A stretch of 38,249 nucleotides of DNA from positions 1 to 38,249 of the forward strand of contig JABLUY010000300.1 in NCBI GenBank assembly GCA_013306675.1. Reading direction: 5' to 3'. The notes below the pieces were generated by a model, which was not told where the DNA came from, searched no databases, and saw only the letters and a list, made by a program, of their open reading frames with translations. Position numbers and translations under genes: made by a program. Below, piece after piece: positions 9,013 to 17,551 of the stretch. The DNA is from Thraustochytrium sp. TN22. Taxonomy: Eukaryota; Sar; Bigyra; Thraustochytrida; Thraustochytriidae. Each line of letters begins with the position of its first letter. The stretch's first letter is position 1.

Positions 9013-11256
9013 TCAGGGACGTAACCTCTTACGCTGCCGCGCCTCGTCATTGAAGCTGTATCGTCCGCGGGCGCCTGCTGCGAGCTCTGCGACGCGTGCG
9101 AGGTCTGCAGGAGAGAGATTGGCGTCAGCGGTGTCCGCGTTGCGTTCCAAAAGGGCCTGCACCAGGACCGCCGACCTGCAGCTCACCGCAAGCATGAGAG
9201 CCGACTTTCTGGCCAACCGCCCCGAGGCCGCGCGCGCATTCACCAAAGTGGTGCGCGACGCTAGGAAAAGAGCTGCCTTCACGTCCCCGCGCGCCGCAGA
9301 GAGCACGAGCGCTGTCTCTCCGTGGCTGTTCAGCAGGTCAGGGTTCGCACCGCTGACAAGAAGACGCCGAACAAGGTCGGTCCAGCCCTTGGTGGCGGCC
9401 AGCATGAGCGGCGTCATTCCCTCCGCATTCTGCACGTCAGCAGCGGCGCCTTGGTCGAGGAAGTAATCGGCCCGGCCGGTGTCGTAGTACGAGCAGGCCC
9501 TGAGCAAGGCCGTGTTGCCCTCTGCGTCCCGGCGCTCAAGATCGGCACCGCGCTCGAGCAGGAGGTGCACGACCTCGAAGGTGTCGTGCTCGCAGGCGAG
9601 CATGAGCGCCGGCGTGCCGCTGGCATCGACCTCGTTCGGGTTCGCGCCCCTATTGAGGAGCACTCGCACAGCGGCAAAGCACCTCTTGCGCAGGACGGCC
9701 CACAGCAGAGCGCTATTGCCGCCGTTGTCCCGCGCGAGTATGTCGGCGCCATGGTCGAGCAGCAGGGCGACGTTGCGGGCCTGGTTCGCGTGGGCGGCGT
9801 GCATGAGCGGCGTGCGTCCGAACGAGTCACGCTGCGCCACGCGAGCGCCGCTCCTGACGAGCACGCTCGTGACGTCAGTGCACGGACTCGCAGCAACAGC
9901 CAGCATAAGAGGCGTACGGCCTTGGGCGTCGAGCGATGAGACGTCGGCCCCGCAGTCAATGAGGGTATCTGCAATTTTCGCGCGGAACTCGGCAGGCACG
10001 GGATGTCGAAGTCTGCTCCGGGAGGTCCGCCATTCGCCAAGAAGAGCTTCGAGCTTTGGTTCGGTAATGGGGCCGAGGGCCGCGTACATGAGCGCAGTCA
10101 GGCCGTCTTCGCCTCGCACGTTAGCGTCCAAGCCGTGCTGAATGAGCTTGCGCACGGTTCCGACGTCGCCATGCGAACAGGCGGAGAAGAGCAGCCGCCT
10201 CGTCGCAGGACAATCGTCTGTGCACGTGCGGACGTTCTCTGCAAGCATGAGAGCAAGCTTACCGAGCGCCTCGCAGCTGTCGGCGTTCTTGCAACCCTCT
10301 TCCACGTCGCTTGCGAGCATGTCGCAGAGAACCGAGATGGGCGAGGTCCCTCGTTCGCACGTAGCCTCGACGCGGGCGCCGTGCTCCAGGAGCGCCTCGA
10401 CGATGCCGAGATCGATGCGCGCACCGTCATCCCATGCGTCTGCGATGGCGTCCCACCGGCGCGAGTGCGAGGTTCCGCCGATCGTTCGGTGGAGCGCGCT
10501 TCTGCCCCCAGCATTTCGGGCGTCGACAGCAGCCCCGCGACCGAGGAGTTGGCGTACGATCGCGAGGTGCCCATGCTCGCAGGCCCGCCAAAGTGGGCTT
10601 GCGCCCTCGTCGTCTTGGGCGTTGAATCGAGCGCCTTGCTCGAGCAAGGTAGACACGATGTCCGTGTCGCCGCGCATGCAGGCATAGTGCAGCGCTGTGG
10701 CATTGCCGCCATCCTGCACGTTGACGCGAGCACCTTGTTCGACCAAAAGGATCGCGATGTCTGCGCTGCCGCATCTGCAAGCGTAGTGCAGCGCCGTGGA
10801 GTCGTTGGCGTCCCTGGCGTGCAGATCCGCACCCCGGAGCAAGAGCTCGCGCACGAGATTCGTGTGGCCTTCTCCGGACGCAACCATGAGCGGCGTCGCG
10901 CCATTGTACGCCTGCACACCAACGCGGGCGCCGCGCTCGATGAGGTCCAGGGCCAGCTGTGTCGAGGAACTCGCGCAGGCCGTCCCGAGAGCGCTTCTGC
11001 CCTGGTCGTCGCGCGCCTCCGGGTCCGCGCCCAGCTCGAGCAGGCGCGTGGTGACCGCCTCCCTTCCGAGCCGGAGCGACCACTGCAGCGGCGTCAGCGA
11101 CCACGCATCGGCCTTGGTACCACCTTGGGCCGCCGTGAGCCTTTTCTGGAGCCTGCTCGGGTCGACTTCGATCGCCGCCTGCACCTCGTCCGCGTCGCCG
11201 CTACGCAGCGCGAGCCAGAGCGCATCGTCGCGCGACCGCCGTCGCGCAGGACTCAT
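9013..11256 (-). CDS. Ankyrin-repeat protein (about 15 or more repeats)
   Basis: 747 residues made almost wholly of ankyrin repeats, recognised by repeated G-x-TPLM/TALHYAC and LLExGADxxAxD motifs. The repeats run from about residue 10 to 710, with divergent stretches around 255-300 and 305-400. No kinase, SOCS box, DHHC or membrane segment accompanies them, so the protein is probably a scaffold. The C-terminus ends in a basic QRKRLRP stretch that could serve as a nuclear signal. The frame is open upstream to 11499 only from TTG; the first ATG is at 11256, and the upstream extension is Arg-rich and would translate a CGCCTG minisatellite. The specific function is unknown. Confidence 0.85.
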   Translation of the reverse strand: MSPARRRSRDDALWLALRSGDADEVQAAIEVDPSRLQKRLTAAQGGTKADAWSLTPLQWSLRLGREAVTTRLLELGADPEARDDQGRSALGTACASSSTQLALDLIERGARVGVQAYNGATPLMVASGEGHTNLVRELLLRGADLHARDANDSTALHYACRCGSADIAILLVEQGARVNVQDGGNATALHYACMRGDTDIVSTLLEQGARFNAQDDEGASPLWRACEHGHLAIVRQLLGRGAAVDARNAGGRSALHRTIGGTSHSRRWDAIADAWDDGARIDLGIVEALLEHGARVEATCERGTSPISVLCDMLASDVEEGCKNADSCEALGKLALMLAENVRTCTDDCPATRRLLFSACSHGDVGTVRKLIQHGLDANVRGEDGLTALMYAALGPITEPKLEALLGEWRTSRSRLRHPVPAEFRAKIADTLIDCGADVSSLDAQGRTPLMLAVAASPCTDVTSVLVRSGARVAQRDSFGRTPLMHAAHANQARNVALLLDHGADILARDNGGNSALLWAVLRKRCFAAVRVLLNRGANPNEVDASGTPALMLACEHDTFEVVHLLLERGADLERRDAEGNTALLRACSYYDTGRADYFLDQGAAADVQNAEGMTPLMLAATKGWTDLVRRLLVSGANPDLLNSHGETALVLSAARGDVKAALFLASRTTLVNARAASGRLARKSALMLAVSCRSAVLVQALLERNADTADANLSPADLARVAELAAGARGRYSFNDEARQRKRLRP

Positions 11257-11707
11257 GCGTTGCTTGTCTGCGCGCCTGCACGCCTGCGCGCCTGCGCGCC
11301 TGCGTGCCTGCCTGCCGCCCGTTCGAGGCCTCGGCCGGCGCCGATTGGCTGTTCGAGGTCTGGTCTGCGCAGCGCTGGTCCGCGGCCAGGATCCGAGAGC
11401 GCCCTTGGAGCGCCTGGAGAGCGACCGAGCTGACTCAGCCTGAGCGAGCCTCCAACGAGAACGACCTCCCACAGCTTCTGCGCCTTCTGCGGCCTTCAAG
11501 TTCTGCGGCCTTCTGCGGCCTTCTGCGGCCTTCTGCGGCCTTCTGCGCGCGCTTCAGAAGCGCGACCAGAAGCGCGCGCGGGTCAAGGCGGCGAAGCTTG
11601 GTCAAGGCGGCGAGGCTGGGCTTTGGACAAAGGCAAGAATACCAAGGATCTTGGTTGCGCCTGGCGCACGCCCGCGATGGGGCGAACGTGCTCTGCTCGC
11701 TAGCTAG
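11257..11707. other. Intergenic region with two minisatellites and an inverted repeat
   Basis: 5' flank of the ankyrin gene and 3' flank of the RGS receptor. It contains a CGCCTG(CA/CG)-type repeat at about 11266-11316, a TTCTGCGGCC decamer array (11484-11547), and an inverted repeat GCGCGCGCTTC / GAAGCGCGCGC at 11545-11555 and 11569-11579 with a 13-nt loop. No gene is seen. Confidence 0.6.
11484..11547. repeat. TTCTGCGGCC decamer tandem array
   Basis: Four perfect copies of TTCTGCGGCC at 11501-11540, an interrupted copy just upstream (11484-11493) and a partial copy to 11547. The array runs directly into a GC-rich inverted repeat. Confidence 0.85.
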
Positions 11708-11711
11708 CTAG
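11695..11711. repeat. (GCTA)n run over the RGS receptor stop codon
   Basis: GCTCGCTAGCTAGCTAGG spans the end of the RGS receptor gene; its TAG stop (plus-strand CTA, 11708-11710) is part of the repeat. Similar TAGC-rich runs occur at 14258-14275 and 32771-32870. Confidence 0.75.
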
Positions 11712-13537
11712 GCGACCGTGACGCCGTCGGAGGTGACGCCGTCGCCCGCGCGGGAAATCGGGGCGCCGGGGAGGTTGAACTGGTCCGCGCGGAACCAGGC
11801 GTCGAACTCCGGCGAGCGCAGGAAGCGGCCGAATGAGTCGACGTTCACGAGGTTCTTGATCTCGCGCTGGCAAATGTCGAAGAGGTCCTTGCTGGGCGGC
11901 GTCTCGATGTGGTCGCAACCGTTGGGCGCGAGCAAAGGGGCCAGGGTCTCACGCACGGCCGCCTTTTGCGCGGAGGACACGTTGACCTCGAGCATGCCGC
12001 CATCGCGGACGAAGGTATCGAAGATGCGCACGGCGCGCTCGGCGCTTTCGCTAACCGCAGAGGGCCCGTCGTTGGCGAAGGAGCTCTTATAGCGCTGCAC
12101 GGCGTCCAGGAAGACGATGTTTTCCATGCTAAACTCGGAGGCCAGGTACTTGGTGAAGAGGCGCTTGAGGTCCTGGCGCGCTAGGACCTGGTCGAGCGTG
12201 AAGGCGTCCTTGAGCGGCACGAGACTGCCCTGGCGGTAGGTGAACACGACCGGGAGCAAGCCCTGGAGCACCTGGCCAAGGATGATGGACATCATGGTAA
12301 GGAGATTGTAGTCGAACCTGCCCTCGGAGCGCGCCCCGCCAGGGTCGACGATGGCGAGGATGACGGCGACGAGGACAACGACGCTGAGCGTCCAGAGCGC
12401 CGTGAGCTCGCGCCGGATGCCAATGGGGTCCGGGACGCCGCGAATGCGCCAGATCATGAAGATGCTGACGACCATGACGAGCAAGCCCTGCACCATTACG
12501 GGCAGGAACTCTGCGTCCGTGAGGACGCACCCCCTACAGCCGTGGAAGCCATAAGGGCTGCGCGACAGCGTTGAGATGTAGATGCCTGGGATGAGCGTGA
12601 GCGCGAGCACGAGGCCCAAGAAGATGAAGTCCGTGATGCGCGATTGGAGCAAGAAGGTGGCGTGCCCGGCGGCCTTGCGGTCGGACCAGCTCTCGGTCTC
12701 TATGGCCGAGTCTCCCATCTCGCTCGGCGGTTCGAAGAGGAAGCCTCTTGTTGCCGTCATGGCGGGCTCGGCCTGGCTCGGGGGCGAGGAGAGTAAGCCC
12801 AACGTCGGCCGCGATGGCGAGGACGACGAAATGGCAACCGAAGGCAAGCCCAGCGTCGGCCGCGATGACGTCGTCACCGAAGGCGCATTCGAAGGTGAGC
12901 CCAGCGTGGGCCGTGATGAAGGCAATCCCAGCGTTGGTAGCGATGGCAACGTCGACGACGGCGCATCCGAGGGCGAACCCAGCGTTGGTCGCGGTGCTTC
13001 GGACGAAGGCGGCTCCGCAGGCGGCGTGCTGGGATCGAGCTTTTCCTTGGCGGGGCGGTTGCGGCGACGCAGCCAGCTGTTGCAGACAACGCTAAAGTAG
13101 TCGCGCAGCTGCTGCTGATGTGAGGTGGGCTCGAACTGGTGTAGATCGACCTCGGAGTCCTTGCGCGACATGTCGAGGATGACGAGCTCGAACTGCGCCC
13201 GCCAGTAGAATTTAACGAGCCGCGCCGCGACGGGGCCGGCGCCGAAGACAACAAAGATGTAGGTACTCCAGAGCACGAGGTCGCAAGGCAGCATGTGGCG
13301 GCCGAGCACGTTGGTGAGAATGAGCGTGGTCATGTTGACGCTCATGCCGAGACAGCTGATGACGACGAGCTTGAAGTCGCGCTTGTACAGCAGCGGGTGG
13401 CGCTTTCGCCGCTGCCACCATGAGAGCGAGCCGACGACGAGCACGACCCAGACCACGAAGAGGATGATGGTCAGGTACCGCAGGCCGGGGCTGAGCTCCA
13501 CGTAGAGCTCATCCTCACGGGGGCACTCGTGCGACAT
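11708..13537 (-). CDS. Seven-transmembrane receptor-like protein with C-terminal RGS domain
   Basis: 609 residues. Hydrophobic helices lie at about 21-41, 56-78, 84-108, 303-323, 344-363, 378-398 and 410-433, giving seven. Residues about 446-588 form an RGS domain: LKRLFTKYLASEFSMENIVF, AVRIFDTFV, IKNLVNVDSFGRFLRSPEFDAWF. RGS domains accelerate GTP hydrolysis by G-alpha. The layout recalls plant AtRGS1 and other protist 7TM-RGS proteins, where the receptor half controls the RGS half at the plasma membrane. Helices 3 and 4 are separated by about 190 residues, presumably cytosolic, containing a Pro/Ser-rich PTLGxPS motif repeated five times (about 184-247). CPREDE at the start and the FHGCRGC loop supply cysteines for extracellular disulfides. 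The start ATG is at 13537. The stop codon lies inside a CTAG repeat. A degenerate copy of its RGS end lies at 14936-15225. Confidence 0.9.
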   Translation of the reverse strand: MSHECPREDELYVELSPGLRYLTIILFVVWVVLVVGSLSWWQRRKRHPLLYKRDFKLVVISCLGMSVNMTTLILTNVLGRHMLPCDLVLWSTYIFVVFGAGPVAARLVKFYWRAQFELVILDMSRKDSEVDLHQFEPTSHQQQLRDYFSVVCNSWLRRRNRPAKEKLDPSTPPAEPPSSEAPRPTLGSPSDAPSSTLPSLPTLGLPSSRPTLGSPSNAPSVTTSSRPTLGLPSVAISSSSPSRPTLGLLSSPPSQAEPAMTATRGFLFEPPSEMGDSAIETESWSDRKAAGHATFLLQSRITDFIFLGLVLALTLIPGIYISTLSRSPYGFHGCRGCVLTDAEFLPVMVQGLLVMVVSIFMIWRIRGVPDPIGIRRELTALWTLSVVVLVAVILAIVDPGGARSEGRFDYNLLTMMSIILGQVLQGLLPVVFTYRQGSLVPLKDAFTLDQVLARQDLKRLFTKYLASEFSMENIVFLDAVQRYKSSFANDGPSAVSESAERAVRIFDTFVRDGGMLEVNVSSAQKAAVRETLAPLLAPNGCDHIETPPSKDLFDICQREIKNLVNVDSFGRFLRSPEFDAWFRADQFNLPGAPISRAGDGVTSDGVTVA

Positions 13538-13817
13538 TGGGGCCGCGGCGCGCGCGCGCGCGCGCGCGCCTGCGATCCGTGCGGCTCGTCACGCTCCCGC
13601 GAAGCACGGCCCCGCACTCGCCCCGAGACCAAGTCCACCACATCTGTCCCTCGCATCCGCTCCTCCTCCTCTGCAGCGAAGAGGAGCTCTCTGCTTTAAA
13701 ACTGTAAAGTCAGCTAGGCTGGCAGGCAGGCCAACCCTGCTCGCCATGCACTGGCAGGCTTCTTCTGTCCGGTGCTCCTTCGTGCTCAAGAAGTCTGACT
13801 CGGAGAGGCGATTGACC

Positions 13818-13854
13818 GACTCGGAGTTGACCAGTGAACGGTCATCTCCGAGTC
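13818..13854. promoter_or_regulatory. 15-bp near-perfect inverted repeat (hairpin or dyad site)
   Basis: Left arm GACTCGGAGTTGACC (13818-13832) and right arm GGTCATCTCCGAGTC (13840-13854) pair over 15 positions with one mismatch around a 7-nt loop AGTGAAC. A third GACTCGGAG lies at 13797-13805. It could be a dimeric transcription-factor site or a transcript hairpin in the divergent promoter; the function is inferred only. Confidence 0.55.
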
Positions 13855-14257
13855 CACAGTGCCAGCACGAACTCCAATCAAGCAACGCGCGGGCGGGCGC
13901 AGTCGCGCAGCATTGTCTTGCGCCGCGCGCGCCATGGCGGGCCGGCGATCGGTGCTGGGCCAGCTGCGCAGCCTGAGCCGCGTGGCCGGCCCGGGCGGCG
14001 CGCGGTCTGCTGCCTTGCCTTGTTGCCTTGCCTTGCCAGGTCTCGGCTCGTCCCGGCGGCGCCGCGATGCCGCGGGCTGAGCAGCGCGAGCGAGACGCGC
14101 AGGGCGCCGCGCGGCCAGGACGAGCGGGCGCAAGGGCAGGAGGCCAGGGCCGTCCGTCGGTGGCCAGGGCGTCGCATGGGCTGCCCGGCCGAGAGCAGCG
14201 CCTGACTTTGGTGAGAGCGCGGCGCGAACGATGATGACATGGGCTGCTTGCTCGCTC

Positions 14258-14275
14258 GCTAGCTAGCTAGCTAGC
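14258..14275. repeat. (GCTA)n run
   Basis: GCTAGCTAGCTAGCTAGC, about 95 bp upstream of the KCTD-like start; self-complementary. Confidence 0.85.
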
Positions 14276-14367
14276 GCTGGCGTCAGACGCGCTCCGAGGT
14301 GGTGCAAGCGGGCGCGCGCGCGCGCCGTGGCGGCAGGCGCGGACAGACGCTGCGGCGGGTGGGGGCA

Positions 14368-14787
14368 ATGCAGAGCGCGACAGTGGAGCTCAACGTGGGC
14401 GGCAGGCTGTTCATGACGACCCCGCAGACGCTGCGAAACCAGCCCGGGTCCATGCTGGCAACCATGTTCGCCGAGCGCAACGACGAGATGCTCGTGCGAG
14501 ACCCGCAGGGCAGGGTCTTCATCGACCGCGACGGAGAGCGGTTTCGCGCTGTGCTCAACTATCTCCGGGATGGCCGCCTGAGCAACGACGAGGTGGACCT
14601 CGACGGGCTGGTCATCGAGGCGGATTACTTCATCCTCGAGGGCCTCAAGCAAGAGGTGGAGCGCATCCGCACCGAGCGCGAGCACGTAAAATTGACGCAG
14701 CAGGCGGCCTTTCTCGACGCCTTGCCGCACGCCATCGGGCGAGCCACTGGCGGCATTTATCAGGCGCTGACAGGTAGAAGAGGTTAG
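14368..14787 (+). CDS. KCTD-like T1/BTB domain protein
   Basis: 139 residues. Residues about 5-95 are a potassium-channel-tetramerisation type BTB (T1) domain: the hallmark VELNVGGRLFMTTPQTLR, then GSMLATMF, GRVFIDRDGERFRAVLNYLR, and the LxxEADYFxLEGL end. Human KCTD proteins use this domain to form oligomers and to recruit Cullin3 ubiquitin ligases; no channel domain is present here, so it is not a channel. The C-terminal 45 residues are helical and not recognised. The frame is open from 14299 via GTG only; the ATG at 14368 is directly before the domain. It is divergent from the 7TM-RGS gene. Some animal KCTDs act on G-protein beta-gamma, which would suit the neighbour, but that link is speculation. 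Confidence 0.85.
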   Translation: MQSATVELNVGGRLFMTTPQTLRNQPGSMLATMFAERNDEMLVRDPQGRVFIDRDGERFRAVLNYLRDGRLSNDEVDLDGLVIEADYFILEGLKQEVERIRTEREHVKLTQQAAFLDALPHAIGRATGGIYQALTGRRG

Positions 14788-15400
14788 TCTAAGTTTGTCT
14801 ACTGGTACTGGTCGTGAGAACTTCTTTGTCGAGGGTGGACAAGCATGAGCGGTCAAACACAGGCTCTAGGCCTAAGTTAGGTAGAAGAAGAGGACATGAT
14901 CAATCTCGGTGCGGTTGGGGGGGGGAGGGCACGAATTATATGATACGGTCCGCAGAGGAGACGCTGGACACTGGACATGGGGGGAACTGGTTTGCGCGGA
15001 ACCAGGCGTCAAAGGCTGGCAAGGCGCCAAAAGCGGTGGAAGGGGTCGGCGCTGAGGAGCTTCTTGACCTCGTCTTCGCAAGCCTCCAAGAGGGTCTCGC
15101 CGGGCAGCGAGTCTTAGGACCGAGCAGCGGATCGAGCGCTCGCCGGATCGCAGACTTCTGCTCAGACGAGGGGTTCACCTCGAGCATACTGCCGTCGCGA
15201 AAAGAGCGTTCGTCGTTCCCCGCTAGCTGCTGTCGCTGCGCAGGCTGCCGGAGCACGTGCGCGTGCGCGATACTGCGAGACGCTGATCGTCTCGCTGGGG
15301 ACCGGACACGGGCGTCCCGGGCGCGGGCTTCAAGTTGGCCAAGTTGGAGGTGGAGCGGCAGAGAGCGATCAGCAGCGTGGTCGGCTACGCGGCGGGCGCG
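14788..15400. other. Spacer holding an RGS relic and the EEP gene leader
   Basis: About 610 bp between the KCTD-like stop and the next plus-strand ATG. The middle is taken by the minus-strand RGS relic (14936-15225), listed separately. The last 170 bp are GC-rich and probably the promoter or leader of the EEP-fold gene. Open plus-strand frames are antisense to the relic. Confidence 0.55.
14936..15225 (-). pseudogene. Truncated, frameshifted RGS-domain relic
   Basis: The minus-strand translation gives RDGSMLEVNPSSEQKSAIRR followed by ALDPLLGPK, clearly related to RDGGMLEVNVSSAQKAAVRE/TLAPLLAPN of the neighbouring 7TM-RGS protein. The next part reads in another frame (ETLLEACEDEVKKLLSADPF then HRFWRL, about 15025-15105), and then the first frame resumes with PAFDAWFRANQF, matching SPEFDAWFRADQF. 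Two frame changes are therefore needed, no ATG or membrane helices precede it, and only the last ~90 residues of the parent are represented. It looks like a decayed partial duplicate in the same orientation as the parent, with the KCTD-like gene in between. An unrecognised spliced gene is possible but unlikely. Confidence 0.75.
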
Positions 15401-17326
15401 ATGCAGATGCAACGGCGGCGGCCCACGGCCGCGGGGACCGGGGGGTCGAGCGGAGACGAGGAGGAGCTGGCGTTCCTGGGCGCGGGCGGCGGCGGCGCGG
15501 GCGGCGGCGGCGGCGGCAACGTCGGCGGCAGCGGCAACGGCGGGGGCGGCGACCCGGGCCTGGGCGGCACCGGCGGCGCGCTCGAGGAAGGGGGCGTCGC
15601 GGGGGCGGGCGACGGCGAGACGGCGGGCGCGGCCTCGCGCAAGAATGTGTACAACGCCAAGCTCGTGCTGGGCGCGACCTCATTGCTATTCATGCTGGGC
15701 CTGGCGTTCAACAGCGGGAGCGCGCCTAGCATGCTGAGCGGCAGCGCGCGCGCGCAGATTACCAGAGACGAGCTTCACGTGTCGACCTGGAACATGGCCG
15801 CCATCAACAACAACCCGTTCGAGTACTGGCTGACGCTGGACGATAACGAAGACTACGACCGGCTTATGGAGCACGTGCAGAACTTCATCGCGGAGCCTGG
15901 CCAGGACGACGTCGTTGTATCCAAGGTGTTCACCCAATCGATGTTCAACGAGCTGGTGGCGGAGATGCGCAAGCAGCCCAACTACGAGGAGAGCGCCATC
16001 AAGGCCACCATCAAGCAGTGGAAGGCAGACTTCAGCCAACGGCACATCGTGAGCGAGTTTCTCAAGGACGGCACGCTGGGCAAGAAGCGCCTGACATCCA
16101 TGCCGGACCGCGTTACCAACACGATCCCGCTGCACTCCGGCGCCGCCGCCTTCCGGCCGACCGTGATCAACTGCTTTCCGTCCTCCCTCGACTCGCAAGA
16201 CGAGTGGTGGACCAAGTGGCGCGACTTCATGTTCCGCAACGAGATCGACACGGTCAAGAACGGCGCAGTGATCCCGGCGACCATGCTCAAGCTCATCAGC
16301 CGCGAAAAGTACCCGGACATCACCGAGTTCGAGGCCAGCATCAGCATTCCGCTGCAGACGCTCTGTGCCGCCATCTTCGATGCCATCCTCGTACATATGA
16401 TGACGGTCGTGGACGCGCGAGTGACGCGCGACTCGGGGTCCAACCCTGGCACCGGCTCGCCCTGGCAGACGTTGCGCGGTCAGATTTGCCACTCGCTGAA
16501 CCTGCGCAAGAATGACCGCATCCTCGAGATTCTCAGCACCGTCTATCTGGACCGCGAGGTGATCTTTTTGCAGGAGGTGGCCAGCGCTTTCATCGAGCGC
16601 GCGCGTGCGCACAAGGTGCTGCAGAACGCCTTCCACATCGTCGGCCCGGCCAAGCTCAGCAACAGCGACCAGAACTCGGTCATCTTGCTGTCCAAGGAGC
16701 GCTTTCCCAAGGGGATTACCGAGGACATCACGAACCGCCTCAAGTTTGACGGCGGCGACGGCGACCCCGCCAGCCAGAGCGCCGCCAAGAAGGTCGCGCC
16801 CGGCGATGTCACCATTGTGCACGCCACGGACGTCTTCAACAACAATCTCGTGTTGGCCTCTTTCCACGGCGATACGAACGGGCTGCAGACCGTCCCGGTC
16901 GTGCGCGCCGTCGCCAAGGTCGTTGCCCAGTCCGAGCTGCTCATCTTCGGCCTCGACGCCAACACCTACGAGCACGGCGTGCCAGGCAAGACGCAAGACG
17001 TCACGGACTTTAGCGTTGAGTACGCCAAGCTCGGGCTCAACTCCTGCTGGGGCGAGCACCCGGACCCAACCCAGTACACGACCTTCAACGGCCGGACCTA
17101 CCTCCAGGCACAGCTCAACAAGGCGGCCAAGAAGTCTGAGATCCGCGCCAAGGGTGACGTCAATCCCAAGGACTTTATCATCTTCAAGAAGGGCACCTTC
17201 GCCGTCTCCAGCGTCACCAAGGACAATACCGGCGCCAAGGCGTACCTGGAGGACACCGTCTTCCCGACCCTCGACTTTCCTTCCGACCACGGAATCCTGT
17301 CCGCTGATCTCAACCTCCTGCTTTGA
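15401..17326 (+). CDS. Membrane-tethered endonuclease/exonuclease/phosphatase (EEP) fold protein
   Basis: 641 residues. Residues 1-25 are basic, about 28-70 are a Gly-rich low-complexity stretch, and about 86-104 form one transmembrane helix; the rest should face the lumen or exterior (type II). EEP-superfamily motifs follow in order: VSTWNMA with N131, VIFLQEV with E392, FHGDTNG, LIFGLDANTYE with D519 and N521, DFIIFKKGTF, and a terminal PSDHG with D629 and H630. These are the metal-binding and catalytic residues of DNase I, Nocturnin and inositol-phosphatase type enzymes, so catalysis is plausible; the substrate cannot be told. The spacing between the Asn and Glu motifs (about 260 residues) is far longer than the usual 30-50, indicating a large insert. 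The frame opens upstream only by TTG; ATG at 15401 (a second at 15407) is taken. Confidence 0.8.
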   Translation: MQMQRRRPTAAGTGGSSGDEEELAFLGAGGGGAGGGGGGNVGGSGNGGGGDPGLGGTGGALEEGGVAGAGDGETAGAASRKNVYNAKLVLGATSLLFMLGLAFNSGSAPSMLSGSARAQITRDELHVSTWNMAAINNNPFEYWLTLDDNEDYDRLMEHVQNFIAEPGQDDVVVSKVFTQSMFNELVAEMRKQPNYEESAIKATIKQWKADFSQRHIVSEFLKDGTLGKKRLTSMPDRVTNTIPLHSGAAAFRPTVINCFPSSLDSQDEWWTKWRDFMFRNEIDTVKNGAVIPATMLKLISREKYPDITEFEASISIPLQTLCAAIFDAILVHMMTVVDARVTRDSGSNPGTGSPWQTLRGQICHSLNLRKNDRILEILSTVYLDREVIFLQEVASAFIERARAHKVLQNAFHIVGPAKLSNSDQNSVILLSKERFPKGITEDITNRLKFDGGDGDPASQSAAKKVAPGDVTIVHATDVFNNNLVLASFHGDTNGLQTVPVVRAVAKVVAQSELLIFGLDANTYEHGVPGKTQDVTDFSVEYAKLGLNSCWGEHPDPTQYTTFNGRTYLQAQLNKAAKKSEIRAKGDVNPKDFIIFKKGTFAVSSVTKDNTGAKAYLEDTVFPTLDFPSDHGILSADLNLLL

Positions 17327-17551
17327 CCTGCAAACATGGCTTCGCTCCGCCTGATGAGATGCTGAGAGCGAGCACGTTTACTTCGTTCCTTCCTTGTGCG
17401 ACGTGGAAACAGATGAAAGACAACGACTTCTCAACTTCAACGTTTACCTTCTCAAAAGGAACAGATCTCTTGACACTGCGCCCCGTCCTTTGCGCCGCCG
17501 GCGCGCTTACGCAAGCGCTCATCCGAGGCCCTGCCCTGCGATGTGACTTCT

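Larger units (their letters stand above)
13538..14367. other. Divergent promoter region, RGS receptor / KCTD-like gene
   Basis: 830 bp between two divergent starts. It contains a (GC)n run at 13549-13569 just upstream of the receptor ATG, a TTTAAA-type AT-rich spot at about 13695 (possible core promoter of the receptor), the hairpin at 13818-13854, a CCTTG repeat at about 14013-14037, and a GCTAGC run at 14258-14275. No gene is seen. Confidence 0.55.

Noticed and set aside
10003-11433. 476-codon plus-strand frame over the ankyrin gene
   Set aside because: Antisense to clear ankyrin repeats; no recognisable content.
15686-17290. 534-codon antisense frame over the EEP gene
   Set aside because: Compositional antisense frame; no domain, and the sense strand carries the full motif set.
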